35,957 nucleotides of DNA from Draconibacterium orientale (lineage in GTDB: Bacteria > Bacteroidota > Bacteroidia > Bacteroidales > UBA12170). The translations under genes and the position numbers were made by a program. Below are positions 8,345 through 16,252 of the stretch, piece by piece; positions within the stretch are counted from its first letter, which is position 1; every line of letters starts with the position of its first letter. Location: contig DYSN01000027.1 of assembly GCA_020718205.1 (NCBI GenBank), forward strand, positions 1 through 35,957, in the 5' to 3' direction. A model generated the notes under the pieces. It ran no database searches. It saw only the letters and a list, made by a program, of their open reading frames with translations, and was not told the DNA's origin.

Positions 8345-8379
8345 CAAAAATAGATATTTTGAAAGAATAATGAATCAAA
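8345..8379 (-). promoter_or_regulatory. Promoter of cysS
   Basis: The minus strand has TTTG (8376-8379), a 23-base spacer and TATTTTTG (8345-8352). The predicted start near 8340 gives a leader of about 15 bases. Confidence 0.6.
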
Positions 8380-8395
8380 TAGTCCCTGATGAAGG

Positions 8396-8525
8396 AAATA
8401 ATACCGAAAGCATATCTGTAAGACCGTGTTCCGAACTTGTTCGGAAGTCCAATAGGAATTTGACTAAACAGCTATTGCATCGGCATTATACAATTCGTTT
8501 ATTGGACTATATGCTGTTATTATTT
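8396..8525. repeat. Imperfect 130-nt inverted repeat with nested hairpin
   Basis: Four arm segments pair in order: AAATAATA (8396-8403) with TATTATTT (8518-8525); AGCATAT (8409-8415) with ATATGCT (8509-8515); AGTCCAATA (8446-8454) with TATTGGACT (8500-8508); GAATT (8456-8460) with AATTC (8492-8496). The right arm is nearly continuous, whereas the left arm is interrupted by about 30 bases (8416-8445) holding most of its own hairpin, TTCCGAAC-tt-GTTCGGAA (8429-8446). The layout suggests a degenerate palindromic element, such as a MITE-like repeat, in the cysS/DUF202 divergent gap. No transposase or target duplication was found. The 63-codon open frame over it (8370-8561) is unconvincing. Confidence 0.5.
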
Positions 8526-8576
8526 GGTATAAACCCCCAAAAGAGTTGCCTCTGCCATTGATGGGCGCGGATTTCA

Positions 8577-8608
8577 AAGTTTCCGGGAACATAATTGCCG
8601 GAAAACTT
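8577..8608 (+). other. Hairpin upstream of the DUF202 gene
   Basis: AAGTTTCCGG (8577-8586) and CCGGAAAACTT (8598-8608) form a stem of 10 pairs with one bulge and an 11-base loop. No T tract follows. It overlaps the candidate -33 box of the DUF202 gene, so it may be an operator-like site; role unknown. Confidence 0.3.
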
Positions 8609-8626
8609 AGAAAATGATTAGCTTTG
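8595..8626 (+). promoter_or_regulatory. Candidate promoter of the DUF202 gene
   Basis: TTG (8595-8597), a 21-base spacer and TAGCTTTG (8619-8626), an exact -7 match. The predicted start near 8631 gives a leader of about 63 bases. Confidence 0.5.
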
Positions 8627-8693
8627 ATTCAATTCCTGAGGATATTCTCCGGAGCTGCTTTTTCAAAAACGGATTCATTTTAAAACCATTGAA

Positions 8694-9059
8694 ATGGGAA
8701 ATATTATTGGCAATTTATTTCATTTTACCACTGATTATCAACCCAAAGAAGAAATCATTTTGAGAGATTATCTGGCTTTGGAACGCACCAAATTAGCCAA
8801 CGAGCGAACATTGTTATCTTATGTTCGAACCACGCTCTATCTGATTTTGGCGGGAATAGCCTTTTTGGGAATGGAAGATTTGGCTAATATCAGCATCATG
8901 GGGTATTTTTCAATTTCACTAAGTTTAATAATCTTAGCCATTGGAATCATAAGATATTACCAGCTGAAAAAGCAAATAATGAAAATGTATCGTACTTCGG
9001 ACCGGGAATATCCTGTAAAAGAAAGTCCAATGCTCAGTAAAAATACTGATATTCAATAA
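8694..9059 (+). CDS. DUF202 (YidH-family) small membrane protein
   Basis: A 121-residue inner-membrane protein of unknown function. The conserved amphipathic segment RDYLALERTKLANERTLLSY (24-43) is the hallmark of DUF202. It is followed by two hydrophobic helices (about 45-63 and 68-89), and a charged tail (KKQIMKMYRTSDREYPVKES). Family members are predicted cytoplasm-facing membrane proteins; no biochemical role is established to my knowledge. The gene stands alone, divergent from cysS and convergent with the GH53 pseudogene, with its own promoter. The start codon places the conserved segment at the expected distance from the N-terminus. Confidence 0.85.
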   Translation: MGNIIGNLFHFTTDYQPKEEIILRDYLALERTKLANERTLLSYVRTTLYLILAGIAFLGMEDLANISIMGYFSISLSLIILAIGIIRYYQLKKQIMKMYRTSDREYPVKESPMLSKNTDIQ

Positions 9060-9068
9060 TATCTGAAA

Positions 9069-10159
9069 CTATTCCGCAAAAAAGGAAGTGCCGGAAAGTT
9101 CCTTTCCATCGAAGTCGAAAAGTGCCGGATTCTCCCGGTTTGATCCTTGCTGCGATTCTGGTCCGTCTCAGGCTACCCAGTCGGGAGCCCAGTAGCAATA
9201 GCCAAAACTTCCCGAGTGAAGGCACATTTCGCGCACTTTCATCAAAAAATCGTGTTGTCCGGTTTCTGTTGCCGGATAGGCAGGTAATATGAGCTGGTCA
9301 TTGTTGCCAATCACATTATCGGTCCAGTCGTTCCATCCCAGCGAAAAGGGGTAAGCGGTTTCGGCAATAACGATATCTTTGGCAAATTTCGTTTTTAGAG
9401 CAGAAATATTTGTTTGAATTGAGCTTGTATTTTCCCCATGCCACCTGGATAATAGGAAAGTACAATAATGTCATAATCAAACCCTTGAATGGAAGAATAA
9501 AAATAATCGGCGGTGGCTGGACCCGTATAATGAATCATGATTTTCGATTTGGATGAAAATTATCTCACAGCAAAAATCCCCTGATTCAGCAATTCTTTAA
9601 ACTGATTGAATTGGGATGATTTTTTACCCAATGGCCATAGAAACCCATCGTTTATCTAGTTTCCAATTTGAATGATATCTGGTTTAATATTGATGGCAAG
9701 TTTTTAAGTATATTGGAACACGCTGTCTTTAAGCACATTAAAGGGCAATCCGCTCCAGGCAGAGGGAATCGTATGACTTCCGGGGTCGGCCCAGGTATCG
9801 GAATAATGAACGCAAAGCCAAACCTTGAGTTCTTTGGCTTTTACCTGTTCACTGAAAGCTTTCACCTCGGCATAGGATGAGCCAGAAGTGGATGGATTGT
9901 GCCGGATTCTGATTCTCACCGTGTTCATTCCCCGTGCTTTCAGCAAATTCAACAGAGCGGTTTCGGTTCAGTTTTTATCGAAGAACTTGGTTTGCCTGCT
10001 TTCCGGAAATGGTAAAAACGACAGGTCGACACCACGGACAAAGGTCAACGGAGTTTCTACAGGATCCTCGATAACGGGTTCTTTTTCTTCCGTTTTATTG
10101 CAACAGGAAAAGGTGAGGAGCACAGCAGCCATTAAGAATAGAAGGCTTTTGATTTTCAT
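9069..10159 (-). pseudogene. Decayed GH53 arabinogalactan endo-beta-1,4-galactanase lipoprotein
   Basis: Translating through the breaks gives about 363 codons of a family 53 galactanase. A lipoprotein signal starts at the ATG at 10159 (LLFLMAAVLLTFSCCNK), followed by FVRGVDLSFLP, ARGMNTVRIRIRHNPS, CVHYSDTWADPGSH and IKPDIIQIGN. The frame is broken by TGA (9968-9970), TAA (9704-9706), TAG (9656-9658), TAA (9560-9562) and TGA (9168-9170). A one-base deletion near 9447 (after LSYYP, before WHGENTSS) shifts the frame. The downstream part still reads AKDIVIAETAYPFSLGWNDW, keeping the nucleophile Glu, and ends ENPALFDFDGKELSG. The TAG replaces the acid/base Glu of the GNE motif. Active family members secrete or display galactanase for pectin galactan. 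An intact-looking promoter remains. No SusC/D-like or other polysaccharide genes are nearby. Confidence 0.9.
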
Positions 10160-10190
10160 TGGTTTAAGATTATTTCGTTTGTATCCGGAG

Positions 10191-10198
10191 CAAAGATA
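10191..10198 (-). promoter_or_regulatory. -7 element of the GH53 pseudogene
   Basis: The minus strand reads TATCTTTG, an exact TAnnTTTG match, with TTTG upstream at 10214-10217, closer than usual (15 bases). The predicted leader is about 27 bases. The promoter appears intact although the gene is dead. Confidence 0.45.
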
Positions 10199-10297
10199 AT
10201 CATCCATAAAATACAAACGGGGGACATAGGGTTTAAATGGACGAGTTTTTAAGCTTTTCGGAGAATTTTTTATTGGTTGAAGGTCTCGCCATCCGGA

Positions 10298-10741
10298 TTA
10301 TTCGCGAATCATTATCCATTCTTCGCCCTCATCGCTTCTCAGATGGTGAACTAGTTTAAAATCGGTTTTCTCATAGAAACTATGGAGTGAAAACTCTTCA
10401 ATGCTCAACCAGAATTTTTGCTGCGGCTTGAGTTTTATCAGATTTTCGAGCCAAAAAAGACCCAGCCCTTTTCCCCGGTGGCTTTCGTTTACCCATATGT
10501 ATCCCAGATAGTTATATCCTTTTTCGAAATAGCTTTGTGCAAGCTGAAAATGAGTTAGCATTTCGGGCGAAGGTTTGGTAAATTCCAGCCCGCCGCCAAT
10601 AATCTCATTGTTTTCCATCAGAATATAGAGGAAACTTGAATCGGCATAGTCAACCCAATAAGGAACTATAGCTTCCTGCCAATCGGCGGGTAAAAGCCCA
10701 AAAAACGACTCAATATTGTGATTTCCCTGAATGAAGTCCAT
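10298..10741 (-). CDS. GNAT-family N-acetyltransferase
   Basis: A 147-residue single-domain acetyltransferase of the GCN5-related fold, transferring an acetyl group from acetyl-CoA to an unknown amine. The acetyl-CoA pyrophosphate loop is visible as ESHRGKGLGLFWLENL (94-109, RGKGLG matching Q/RxxGxG/A). The preceding strand, YLGYIWVNESH, and the closing SFYEKTDFKLVHHLRS are also typical. It follows the PurD-like gene by 13 bases on the same strand, so the two are probably co-transcribed. The substrate cannot be inferred; the pairing with an ATP-grasp enzyme suggests a shared small-molecule pathway, but that is a guess. Confidence 0.85.
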   Translation of the reverse strand: MDFIQGNHNIESFFGLLPADWQEAIVPYWVDYADSSFLYILMENNEIIGGGLEFTKPSPEMLTHFQLAQSYFEKGYNYLGYIWVNESHRGKGLGLFWLENLIKLKPQQKFWLSIEEFSLHSFYEKTDFKLVHHLRSDEGEEWIMIRE

Positions 10742-10754
10742 GGTTCAAAAATAG

Positions 10755-12047
10755 TTATAAATAGCCCCAGGCCCAAAGTTTATCGGAATCTTCTGTCCAA
10801 CGGTCGCCAATATCGGTTCTATAATAAACATTGTTAATCAATATATTACCAATACGATTATACATTTGTCGCTGAGCTTCCTTCATGGTGAGGCCCGTTC
10901 CGCTGATGAGCAAAGCAATTCCAAAGTCGGCTGTAATGAGCCATTCCCCATTAATTTTCTTTAAATGTTGCGGGTGCACACCCTCTTTCATGGGTTTTTT
11001 AATCACCACCACCGCATCTTTCGAAAACATTTCGAAGGTTTTTTTGTCGTCGTAAGGAAAAGGTGGCACTACCATATAAGCACCCACTTGAAACCCTCTT
11101 TTAACCTGAATGGTAAATTGTTTGCCTGTGGCTATTTTAAAAAGCATTTCGCCAAAGGGTTCTGTAATTCCTGCCCTTTGAATAAAAACCTGGGGATAGC
11201 CAAAACGCGAAGTAAACTCCAAAGGATAAATACCATTTCCATTCACTATGCAGTTAATGTCCAGATGGCCGGTAAAGTGGTGAAGTTTGAATATAGTTTC
11301 AAATTTCTTTAAGGTTGCATCGAACAGGGGGCTTTGGTCGGTCCAAAACATCGAGGAACCCATTTCTCCGGTGGAAACGCCCAATTCCTTGGGGAATAGT
11401 TTTTTATGCTCGAAAGTAATGTTGTAGGGTTTAAGAAACTGTTCGCCATTAAAAAAGCCTGAAACAGAAACTTCGACACCCGTTACACGTCGTTGCAACT
11501 GAAAAACTTCTAAGGTTTTTCCCCAGGTTTTTTCGTAGGCTTTCAACACCCGGATTATGTCGCTTCCATCTTCTTCCTTGCCCACAAAGAGCAGCTGTTT
11601 ATAATCCTGCATTTCGCCGGAAGGCTTCAGAACATAGGCATTTGGGTTTTTCTGAACATAGGAAATAGCATCGCTGTAGGAGTGAAATTCCATGTAGGAA
11701 AGGATTTTTATCTTATGATTTTTCAATTCCTTTTGACCAAAGCTACGGTCAACCTCCAATAAATCGGTATATTCAGTACCGCCAATGACCGGTTTTCCGG
11801 ATTTTCTGAGTTCAGAAGCTTCTTTTCCCCAGCCGGTATAGTCGAAGACAACAATATCGGCCCAGTTTAGGTGCTTTTTCCAGTCGCGGGCTTTTGGAAC
11901 AAACCCTACGCCAATCTCGCGATAGGAAGGAGTTTCCGTATACATCTTCACATCGTTACCTTCGTTAAGTACAGCAAAGGCGATATCAAGAATTTCACCC
12001 CATTTGGAGACAAAAAGAAATTTCAGTTTTGAGTTAGTTTTTTCCAT
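10755..12047 (-). CDS. PurD-like ATP-grasp protein
   Basis: A 430-residue protein with the general layout of phosphoribosylamine-glycine ligase: an N-terminal Rossmann-like part (about 1-100), then an ATP-grasp fold. Supporting segments are NAYVLKPSGEMQDYKQLLF (ATP-binding strand with Lys), EVFQLQRRVTGVEVSVSGFF (lid strand), FTGHLDINCIVNGNGIYPLE and EFTSRFGYPQVFIQRAG (the metal-binding E-x-N/T-x-R region). True PurD has NSRFGDPE at this point; here it is TSRFGYPQ, and the N-terminal glycine-loop motif is absent. It is therefore more likely a paralogue acting on a different amine or carboxylate than the purine enzyme. It heads a two-gene operon with a GNAT acetyltransferase. Confidence 0.75.
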   Translation of the reverse strand: MEKTNSKLKFLFVSKWGEILDIAFAVLNEGNDVKMYTETPSYREIGVGFVPKARDWKKHLNWADIVVFDYTGWGKEASELRKSGKPVIGGTEYTDLLEVDRSFGQKELKNHKIKILSYMEFHSYSDAISYVQKNPNAYVLKPSGEMQDYKQLLFVGKEEDGSDIIRVLKAYEKTWGKTLEVFQLQRRVTGVEVSVSGFFNGEQFLKPYNITFEHKKLFPKELGVSTGEMGSSMFWTDQSPLFDATLKKFETIFKLHHFTGHLDINCIVNGNGIYPLEFTSRFGYPQVFIQRAGITEPFGEMLFKIATGKQFTIQVKRGFQVGAYMVVPPFPYDDKKTFEMFSKDAVVVIKKPMKEGVHPQHLKKINGEWLITADFGIALLISGTGLTMKEAQRQMYNRIGNILINNVYYRTDIGDRWTEDSDKLWAWGYL

Positions 12048-12068
12048 TCTGATGCGTTAGAAAGCGGG

Positions 12069-12076
12069 CAAATGTA
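12069..12076 (-). promoter_or_regulatory. -7 element of the PurD-like/GNAT operon
   Basis: The minus strand reads TACATTTG, an exact TAnnTTTG match. The predicted start near 12064 leaves a leader of about 17 bases before the ATG at 12047. No -33 box is evident. Confidence 0.45.
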
Positions 12077-12241
12077 TAAGAATTTTCGGTGGAGATTTAT
12101 GCCGGTGAAAAATAATTTGTGATGTTACTACCATAGGTTATTATCCATCATATCAATAGAATACATTTTTATTAGCAAGTTCTTAATGATAAGAAAATCT
12201 GATTTTTCAGTCTTATATGGCATTGTGAAATAATACGGAAT

Positions 12242-12276
12242 AAAAAAACCGCTCTGTCTGTAGACAAAGCGGTTTT
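12242..12276 (-). terminator. Intrinsic terminator of the ATP synthase operon
   Basis: AAAACCGCT (12245-12253) pairs with AGCGGTTTT (12268-12276), and an inner TGTC/GACA stem closes over TGTA. On the minus strand the stem is followed by a run of T (the plus-strand A run from 12248 down to 12242). It lies about 35 bases after the atpG stop. Confidence 0.88.
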
Positions 12277-12310
12277 AAGAGAATTAGAAACCAATAGTGG
12301 TTAGAAAATT

Positions 12311-13189
12311 CTATGCATTTTTCAGTGCTTCGGCTCCCCCGACAATTTCGAGGATTTCGCCTGTGATGGCAGCCTGACGAGCTTTATTGTACTTGAGTTT
12401 TAAATTGCGAAGCATTTCCTGAGCATTGTCGGTGGCTTGCTGCATGGCTGTCATACGAGCTCCGTGTTCCGATGCAAACGAATCGAGCAAAGTTTTATAA
12501 AACTGAACCCGTAAAATAGAAGGAATTAAACTACTTAGAATTTCTTCTTTCGAAGGTTCGAATAAATAGCTTGTTTTTGCTCCGGTTTTAGCCTGATCTG
12601 GTTTTTGAGAAATGGGCAATAATTGTTCGGCAACCGTGTACTGGGTAGCAGCATTTTTAAATTGGTTGTAAACGATAATTACTTTGTCGTACTGCTTTTT
12701 ACTGAATTTCTCCAATATTTCTTCCGCCAAAGGCTGAATCACTTCAAAGGAGAGATGATCGAAAAACCGATCGTACGAGCCAATATGATTGAACCCTTTT
12801 TTGGAGAAAAACTCCGATGCTTTTTTGCCGATGGTGATAATTTCCACGTTTTCTTTTGGGAGATTTTTGAATTCGTCTTCCACTAAGAGACGGGTTTTTT
12901 TAATCACATTGGCATTGAAAGCGCCGCAAAGACCACGATTCGATGTTATTGAAACCAGAAGAACTCTGTTCACCGGGCGTTCAATTCCAAAAGTATTTTC
13001 CTCTGACTGGTCATTGGAAGACACATTCTGTAAAATCTCGTTCAGCTTTTTAGCGTAAGGTCGCATATTGACAATAGCCATTTGCGCCCTGCGTAACTTA
13101 CTGGCAGCCACCATTTTCATGGCGCTTGTGATCTGTTGTGTCGATTTTACAGATGAAATTCTCGTTCTGACCTCTTTTAAGCTAGGCAT
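12311..13189 (-). CDS. atpG: ATP synthase F1 subunit gamma
   Basis: Gamma is the central rotor shaft of F1, coupling c-ring rotation to catalysis in the alpha-beta hexamer at the inner face of the membrane. The 292 residues begin with RTRISSVKSTQQITSAMKMV (8-27) and end with MRNLKLKYNKARQAAITGE-like and EIVGGAEAL segments, the two long helices of the coiled coil that are the conserved ends of the family. The centre has SNRGLCGAFNANVIKK, also diagnostic. Length is normal. It is the last gene of the operon, 22 bases after atpA, and is followed by a strong terminator. Confidence 0.97.
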   Translation of the reverse strand: MPSLKEVRTRISSVKSTQQITSAMKMVAASKLRRAQMAIVNMRPYAKKLNEILQNVSSNDQSEENTFGIERPVNRVLLVSITSNRGLCGAFNANVIKKTRLLVEDEFKNLPKENVEIITIGKKASEFFSKKGFNHIGSYDRFFDHLSFEVIQPLAEEILEKFSKKQYDKVIIVYNQFKNAATQYTVAEQLLPISQKPDQAKTGAKTSYLFEPSKEEILSSLIPSILRVQFYKTLLDSFASEHGARMTAMQQATDNAQEMLRNLKLKYNKARQAAITGEILEIVGGAEALKNA

Positions 13190-13211
13190 GCTAATGATTT
13201 ATAATTAGTAT

Positions 13212-14792
13212 TTATTTAAATCTCTCTGATATGGTTGCGGCTGCTTTGGTGAGCACGTCCACAATCTCATCGGTATATTTTCCCTGGCTGATGGCTTTCA
13301 GTGTATCGGGATGGTTGGTTTCCAGATGGTGTAAATAGTCATTTTGGAAATCATGAATGCGGTTTACAGGAACATCCTTGAGCAAACCGGTGGTACCACA
13401 GAAAATAATGGCCACTTGTTTCTCAACCGACATGGGTGAGAAAAGGTTTTGTTTCAGCACTTCCACATTGCGTTTTCCTTTTCCTAAAACTGATAGAGTT
13501 GCGGGGTCGAGGTCGGAACCAAATTTGGAAAATGCTTCCAATTCGCGGTATTGAGCCTGGTCGAGTTTTAAAGTACCGGCAACCTTTTTCATGGGTTTAA
13601 TTTGAGCATTTCCCCCAACCCTCGATACCGAAATACCCACGTTGATAGCAGGACGGATACCCGAGTTGAACAAGTCCGACTCCAGGAAAATCTGACCATC
13701 GGTAATGGAAATAACGTTGGTTGGAATATAGGCTGAAACGTCGCCAGCTTGTGTTTCGATGATAGGAAGTGCGGTTAACGAACCGCCGCCTTTCACTTTT
13801 CCCACCAAACTGGGTGGTAAGTCATTCATTTGTTGAGCAATCTTGTCGCTGTTGATAATTTTGGCTGCGCGCTCGAGCAATCTGGAGTGCAGATAGAACA
13901 CGTCGCCGGGATAAGCTTCACGTCCTGGAGGTCTGCGGAGCAACAAGGAAACTTCGCGGTAAGCTACGGCTTGTTTCGACAAGTCATCGTAAACCACCAA
14001 TGCCGGGCGACCGGTATCACGGAAATATTCGCCAATGGCAGCACCTGCAAAAGGAGCGTAATACTGCATGGCAGCAGGATCGGAGGCTGTCGCCGATACA
14101 ATAACAGTATAGTCTAAAGCACCTTTTTCCTTTAAAATCTGCATGGTATTGGCCACTGTGGAGCCTTTTTGGCCCGATGCCACATAAATACAATATACAG
14201 GCTGGCCTTTGTCGAAAAATTCTTTTTGATTGATGATGGTATCAATAGCAATGGTCGATTTTCCCGTTTGACGGTCGCCAATGATTAATTCCCGCTGACC
14301 TCTTCCAATAGGAATCATGGCATCGATGGCTTTGATTCCGGTTTGAAGTGGTTCGTTTACAGGTTGACGGAAAATTACTCCGGGGGCTTTACGCTCGAGG
14401 GGCATTTCGAAAGTTTCGCCTGTAATGGGTCCGGCACCGTCGATGGGTTCGCCGAGGGTGTTGATAACCCGTCCGAGCATACCTTCACCCACATTAATAG
14501 AGCTAATGCGTTTGGTACGTTTCACGGTGTCGCCTTCGGTAATGTTTTCGGCATCGCCCAATAGAACCACACCCACGTTATCTTCTTCAAGATTGAGCAC
14601 GATTCCCTTTAAGCCACCTTTTTCAAACTCGACCAATTCTCCGGCCTGAGCGTTGGTTAATCCATAAACGCGTGCAATACCATCGCCCACCTGGAGTACA
14701 GTACCCACTTCCTCTAATTGAGCTTCATCTTTAAAACCTGCCAATTCTTGTCTTAAAATTGCTGATACTTCAGCGGGTTTGATTTGAGCCAT
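13212..14792 (-). CDS. atpA: ATP synthase F1 subunit alpha
   Basis: Alpha is the non-catalytic nucleotide-binding subunit of F1, alternating with beta. The 526-residue protein has the P-loop GDRQTGKST (172-180), [20 protein letters not shown] in the N-terminal beta barrel, and the signature [14 protein letters not shown] with the downstream arginine-finger Arg in ISVSRVGG. The C-terminal helical domain ends in [10 protein letters not shown]. Length is slightly above the 500-510 of many species, common in Bacteroidota. It sits between atpH and atpG; atpD (beta) is not in the window, as is usual in this phylum. Confidence 0.98.
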   Translation of the reverse strand: MAQIKPAEVSAILRQELAGFKDEAQLEEVGTVLQVGDGIARVYGLTNAQAGELVEFEKGGLKGIVLNLEEDNVGVVLLGDAENITEGDTVKRTKRISSINVGEGMLGRVINTLGEPIDGAGPITGETFEMPLERKAPGVIFRQPVNEPLQTGIKAIDAMIPIGRGQRELIIGDRQTGKSTIAIDTIINQKEFFDKGQPVYCIYVASGQKGSTVANTMQILKEKGALDYTVIVSATASDPAAMQYYAPFAGAAIGEYFRDTGRPALVVYDDLSKQAVAYREVSLLLRRPPGREAYPGDVFYLHSRLLERAAKIINSDKIAQQMNDLPPSLVGKVKGGGSLTALPIIETQAGDVSAYIPTNVISITDGQIFLESDLFNSGIRPAINVGISVSRVGGNAQIKPMKKVAGTLKLDQAQYRELEAFSKFGSDLDPATLSVLGKGKRNVEVLKQNLFSPMSVEKQVAIIFCGTTGLLKDVPVNRIHDFQNDYLHHLETNHPDTLKAISQGKYTDEIVDVLTKAAATISERFK

Positions 14793-14817
14793 ATCTATAA
14801 TTTTTTTCTTATTTTAT

Positions 14818-15375
14818 TTATATTTTAGTGACATACAGATTGTTGGAGAAGTCTTCCCTGAGCTTCCTGATTAAGGTGCGGGTGCTGGCATCGTATTGAT
14901 AATCGCCAACTTTAACAATAAATCCGCCCAATAGATTGGCATTAATGCCTTCGTGGAGGATGATAGTTTTTCCGGTAATTTTTCCAAGCAGTTTCATCAG
15001 CGATTCGCGAACTTCGGCTTCGATGTCGGAGGCTGTTGTAATCCAGGCATCTATAAGACCTTTATAGTCCTTATAAATGGCGGTAAATTCTTTGGCAAAA
15101 TGAATTAAATATTCCTCGCGGCTTTTTTTGGCAACCAAAATCATAAACCGCAGACTTATGGGGTCGGTTAGTTTTCCAAAGAGTGCTTTCATCACCTTTT
15201 CTTTTTTGTCAAGACCGATGATGGGGCTTTTCAGCATATTGGCCAATTCACGATTTTCGTCGATGGTTTGGGCAATAAGAGTCATGTCGGCTCCCACCTG
15301 ATCCAGTTTTTTCTGTTCCAATGCCAGTTCAAAAAGTGCCTTGGCGTATCTGTTGGCAAGTCGTGCGTGATTCAT
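14818..15375 (-). CDS. atpH: ATP synthase F1 subunit delta (OSCP)
   Basis: Delta is the stator link that holds the b subunits on top of F1. The 185 residues start with RLANRYAKALFELALEQKK (5-23), the conserved helix of the N-terminal domain. They end with GGFIVKVGDYQYDASTRTLI, the family's C-terminal signature (GGxxxxxGDxxxDxSxxxxL). Sequence in between is poorly conserved, as expected. It follows atpF by 6 bases and precedes atpA by 25 in the operon. Confidence 0.95.
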   Translation of the reverse strand: MNHARLANRYAKALFELALEQKKLDQVGADMTLIAQTIDENRELANMLKSPIIGLDKKEKVMKALFGKLTDPISLRFMILVAKKSREEYLIHFAKEFTAIYKDYKGLIDAWITTASDIEAEVRESLMKLLGKITGKTIILHEGINANLLGGFIVKVGDYQYDASTRTLIRKLREDFSNNLYVTKI

Positions 15376-15381
15376 TAGCTA

Positions 15382-15882
15382 TTAATTTAATTGCTGGTCG
15401 GCTTCTTTAATTAAGGTATCCATCAGGGCTTTATCCTTGTTTTTTGCCGAAAGCTCTGCTTTAATCAATTTCTCGGCTATGCTGATGGACAAATCGGCAA
15501 CTTCGCTTTTAATCTGGGCGATAGCAGCTAATTTTTCCTGCTCAATTTTCTTTTTAGCATCTTCAACAATGCGTTGACCTTCAGCTTTGGCTTGATCGCG
15601 CGATTGAGCCAATATGTCTTCCTTCAATTGTTTTGCTTCTTTAATGATTAAATCGCGTTGTTCTTTGGCTTCTTTAATCAAAGATTCGTTGTTGGCTTGA
15701 AGGGCTTTCATTTCCTCGCGGGCGTTTTTAGCTTCTTCGAGCGATTGAGCTATTTCCTGCTCGCGTTCTTTTAACCCTCCTAAAATGGCTGGCCAGATAA
15801 ATTTAAAGGTAATGAATAGCAATATGCTGAACGACAGCAACATCCAAAATATCAAACCTAAACCGGGACTAACTAATTCCAT
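15382..15882 (-). CDS. atpF: ATP synthase Fo subunit b
   Basis: Subunit b is the peripheral stalk: one N-terminal membrane helix and a long cytoplasmic coiled coil. The 166 residues show the hydrophobic helix at about 8-30 (GLIFWMLLSFSILLFITFKF). A highly charged heptad-like region follows, rich in Glu, Lys and Gln (KEREQEIAQSLEEAKNAREE), with the family's KAEGQRIVEDAKKKIEQEK-type segment. Only one b gene is present, so the stalk is a homodimer. A long hairpin separates it from atpE upstream. Confidence 0.95.
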   Translation of the reverse strand: MELVSPGLGLIFWMLLSFSILLFITFKFIWPAILGGLKEREQEIAQSLEEAKNAREEMKALQANNESLIKEAKEQRDLIIKEAKQLKEDILAQSRDQAKAEGQRIVEDAKKKIEQEKLAAIAQIKSEVADLSISIAEKLIKAELSAKNKDKALMDTLIKEADQQLN

Positions 15883-15914
15883 ATATCAAAATATTATTTG
15901 TTAACAATAAATAT

Positions 15915-15945
15915 CAAGTATCCTGACCCACCGTCAGAATACTTG
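15915..15945 (-). promoter_or_regulatory. Intercistronic hairpin between atpE and atpF
   Basis: CAAGTAT (15915-15921) pairs with ATACTTG (15939-15945) and CTGAC (15923-15927) with GTCAG (15933-15937), with one C/A mismatch and the loop CCACC. No T run follows on the minus strand, so it is more likely an RNA-stability or processing element, or a weak attenuator, than a full terminator. It could help raise atpE output over atpF to match the c-ring copy number. Confidence 0.6.
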
Positions 15946-15958
15946 AATTCAGGGTTTT

Positions 15959-16228
<270 letters not shown>

Positions 16229-16252
16229 TTATTTAATTAATAAAAATGATTT

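Noticed and set aside
8370-8561. 63-codon open frame on the plus strand over the inverted repeat
   Set aside because: It lies wholly within the palindromic region and shows no domain, and no promoter is placed for it.
9069-10159. Stop-codon recoding in the GH53 gene
   Set aside because: TAA, TAG and TGA all occur in frame and there is also a 1-base deletion, so decay is simpler.
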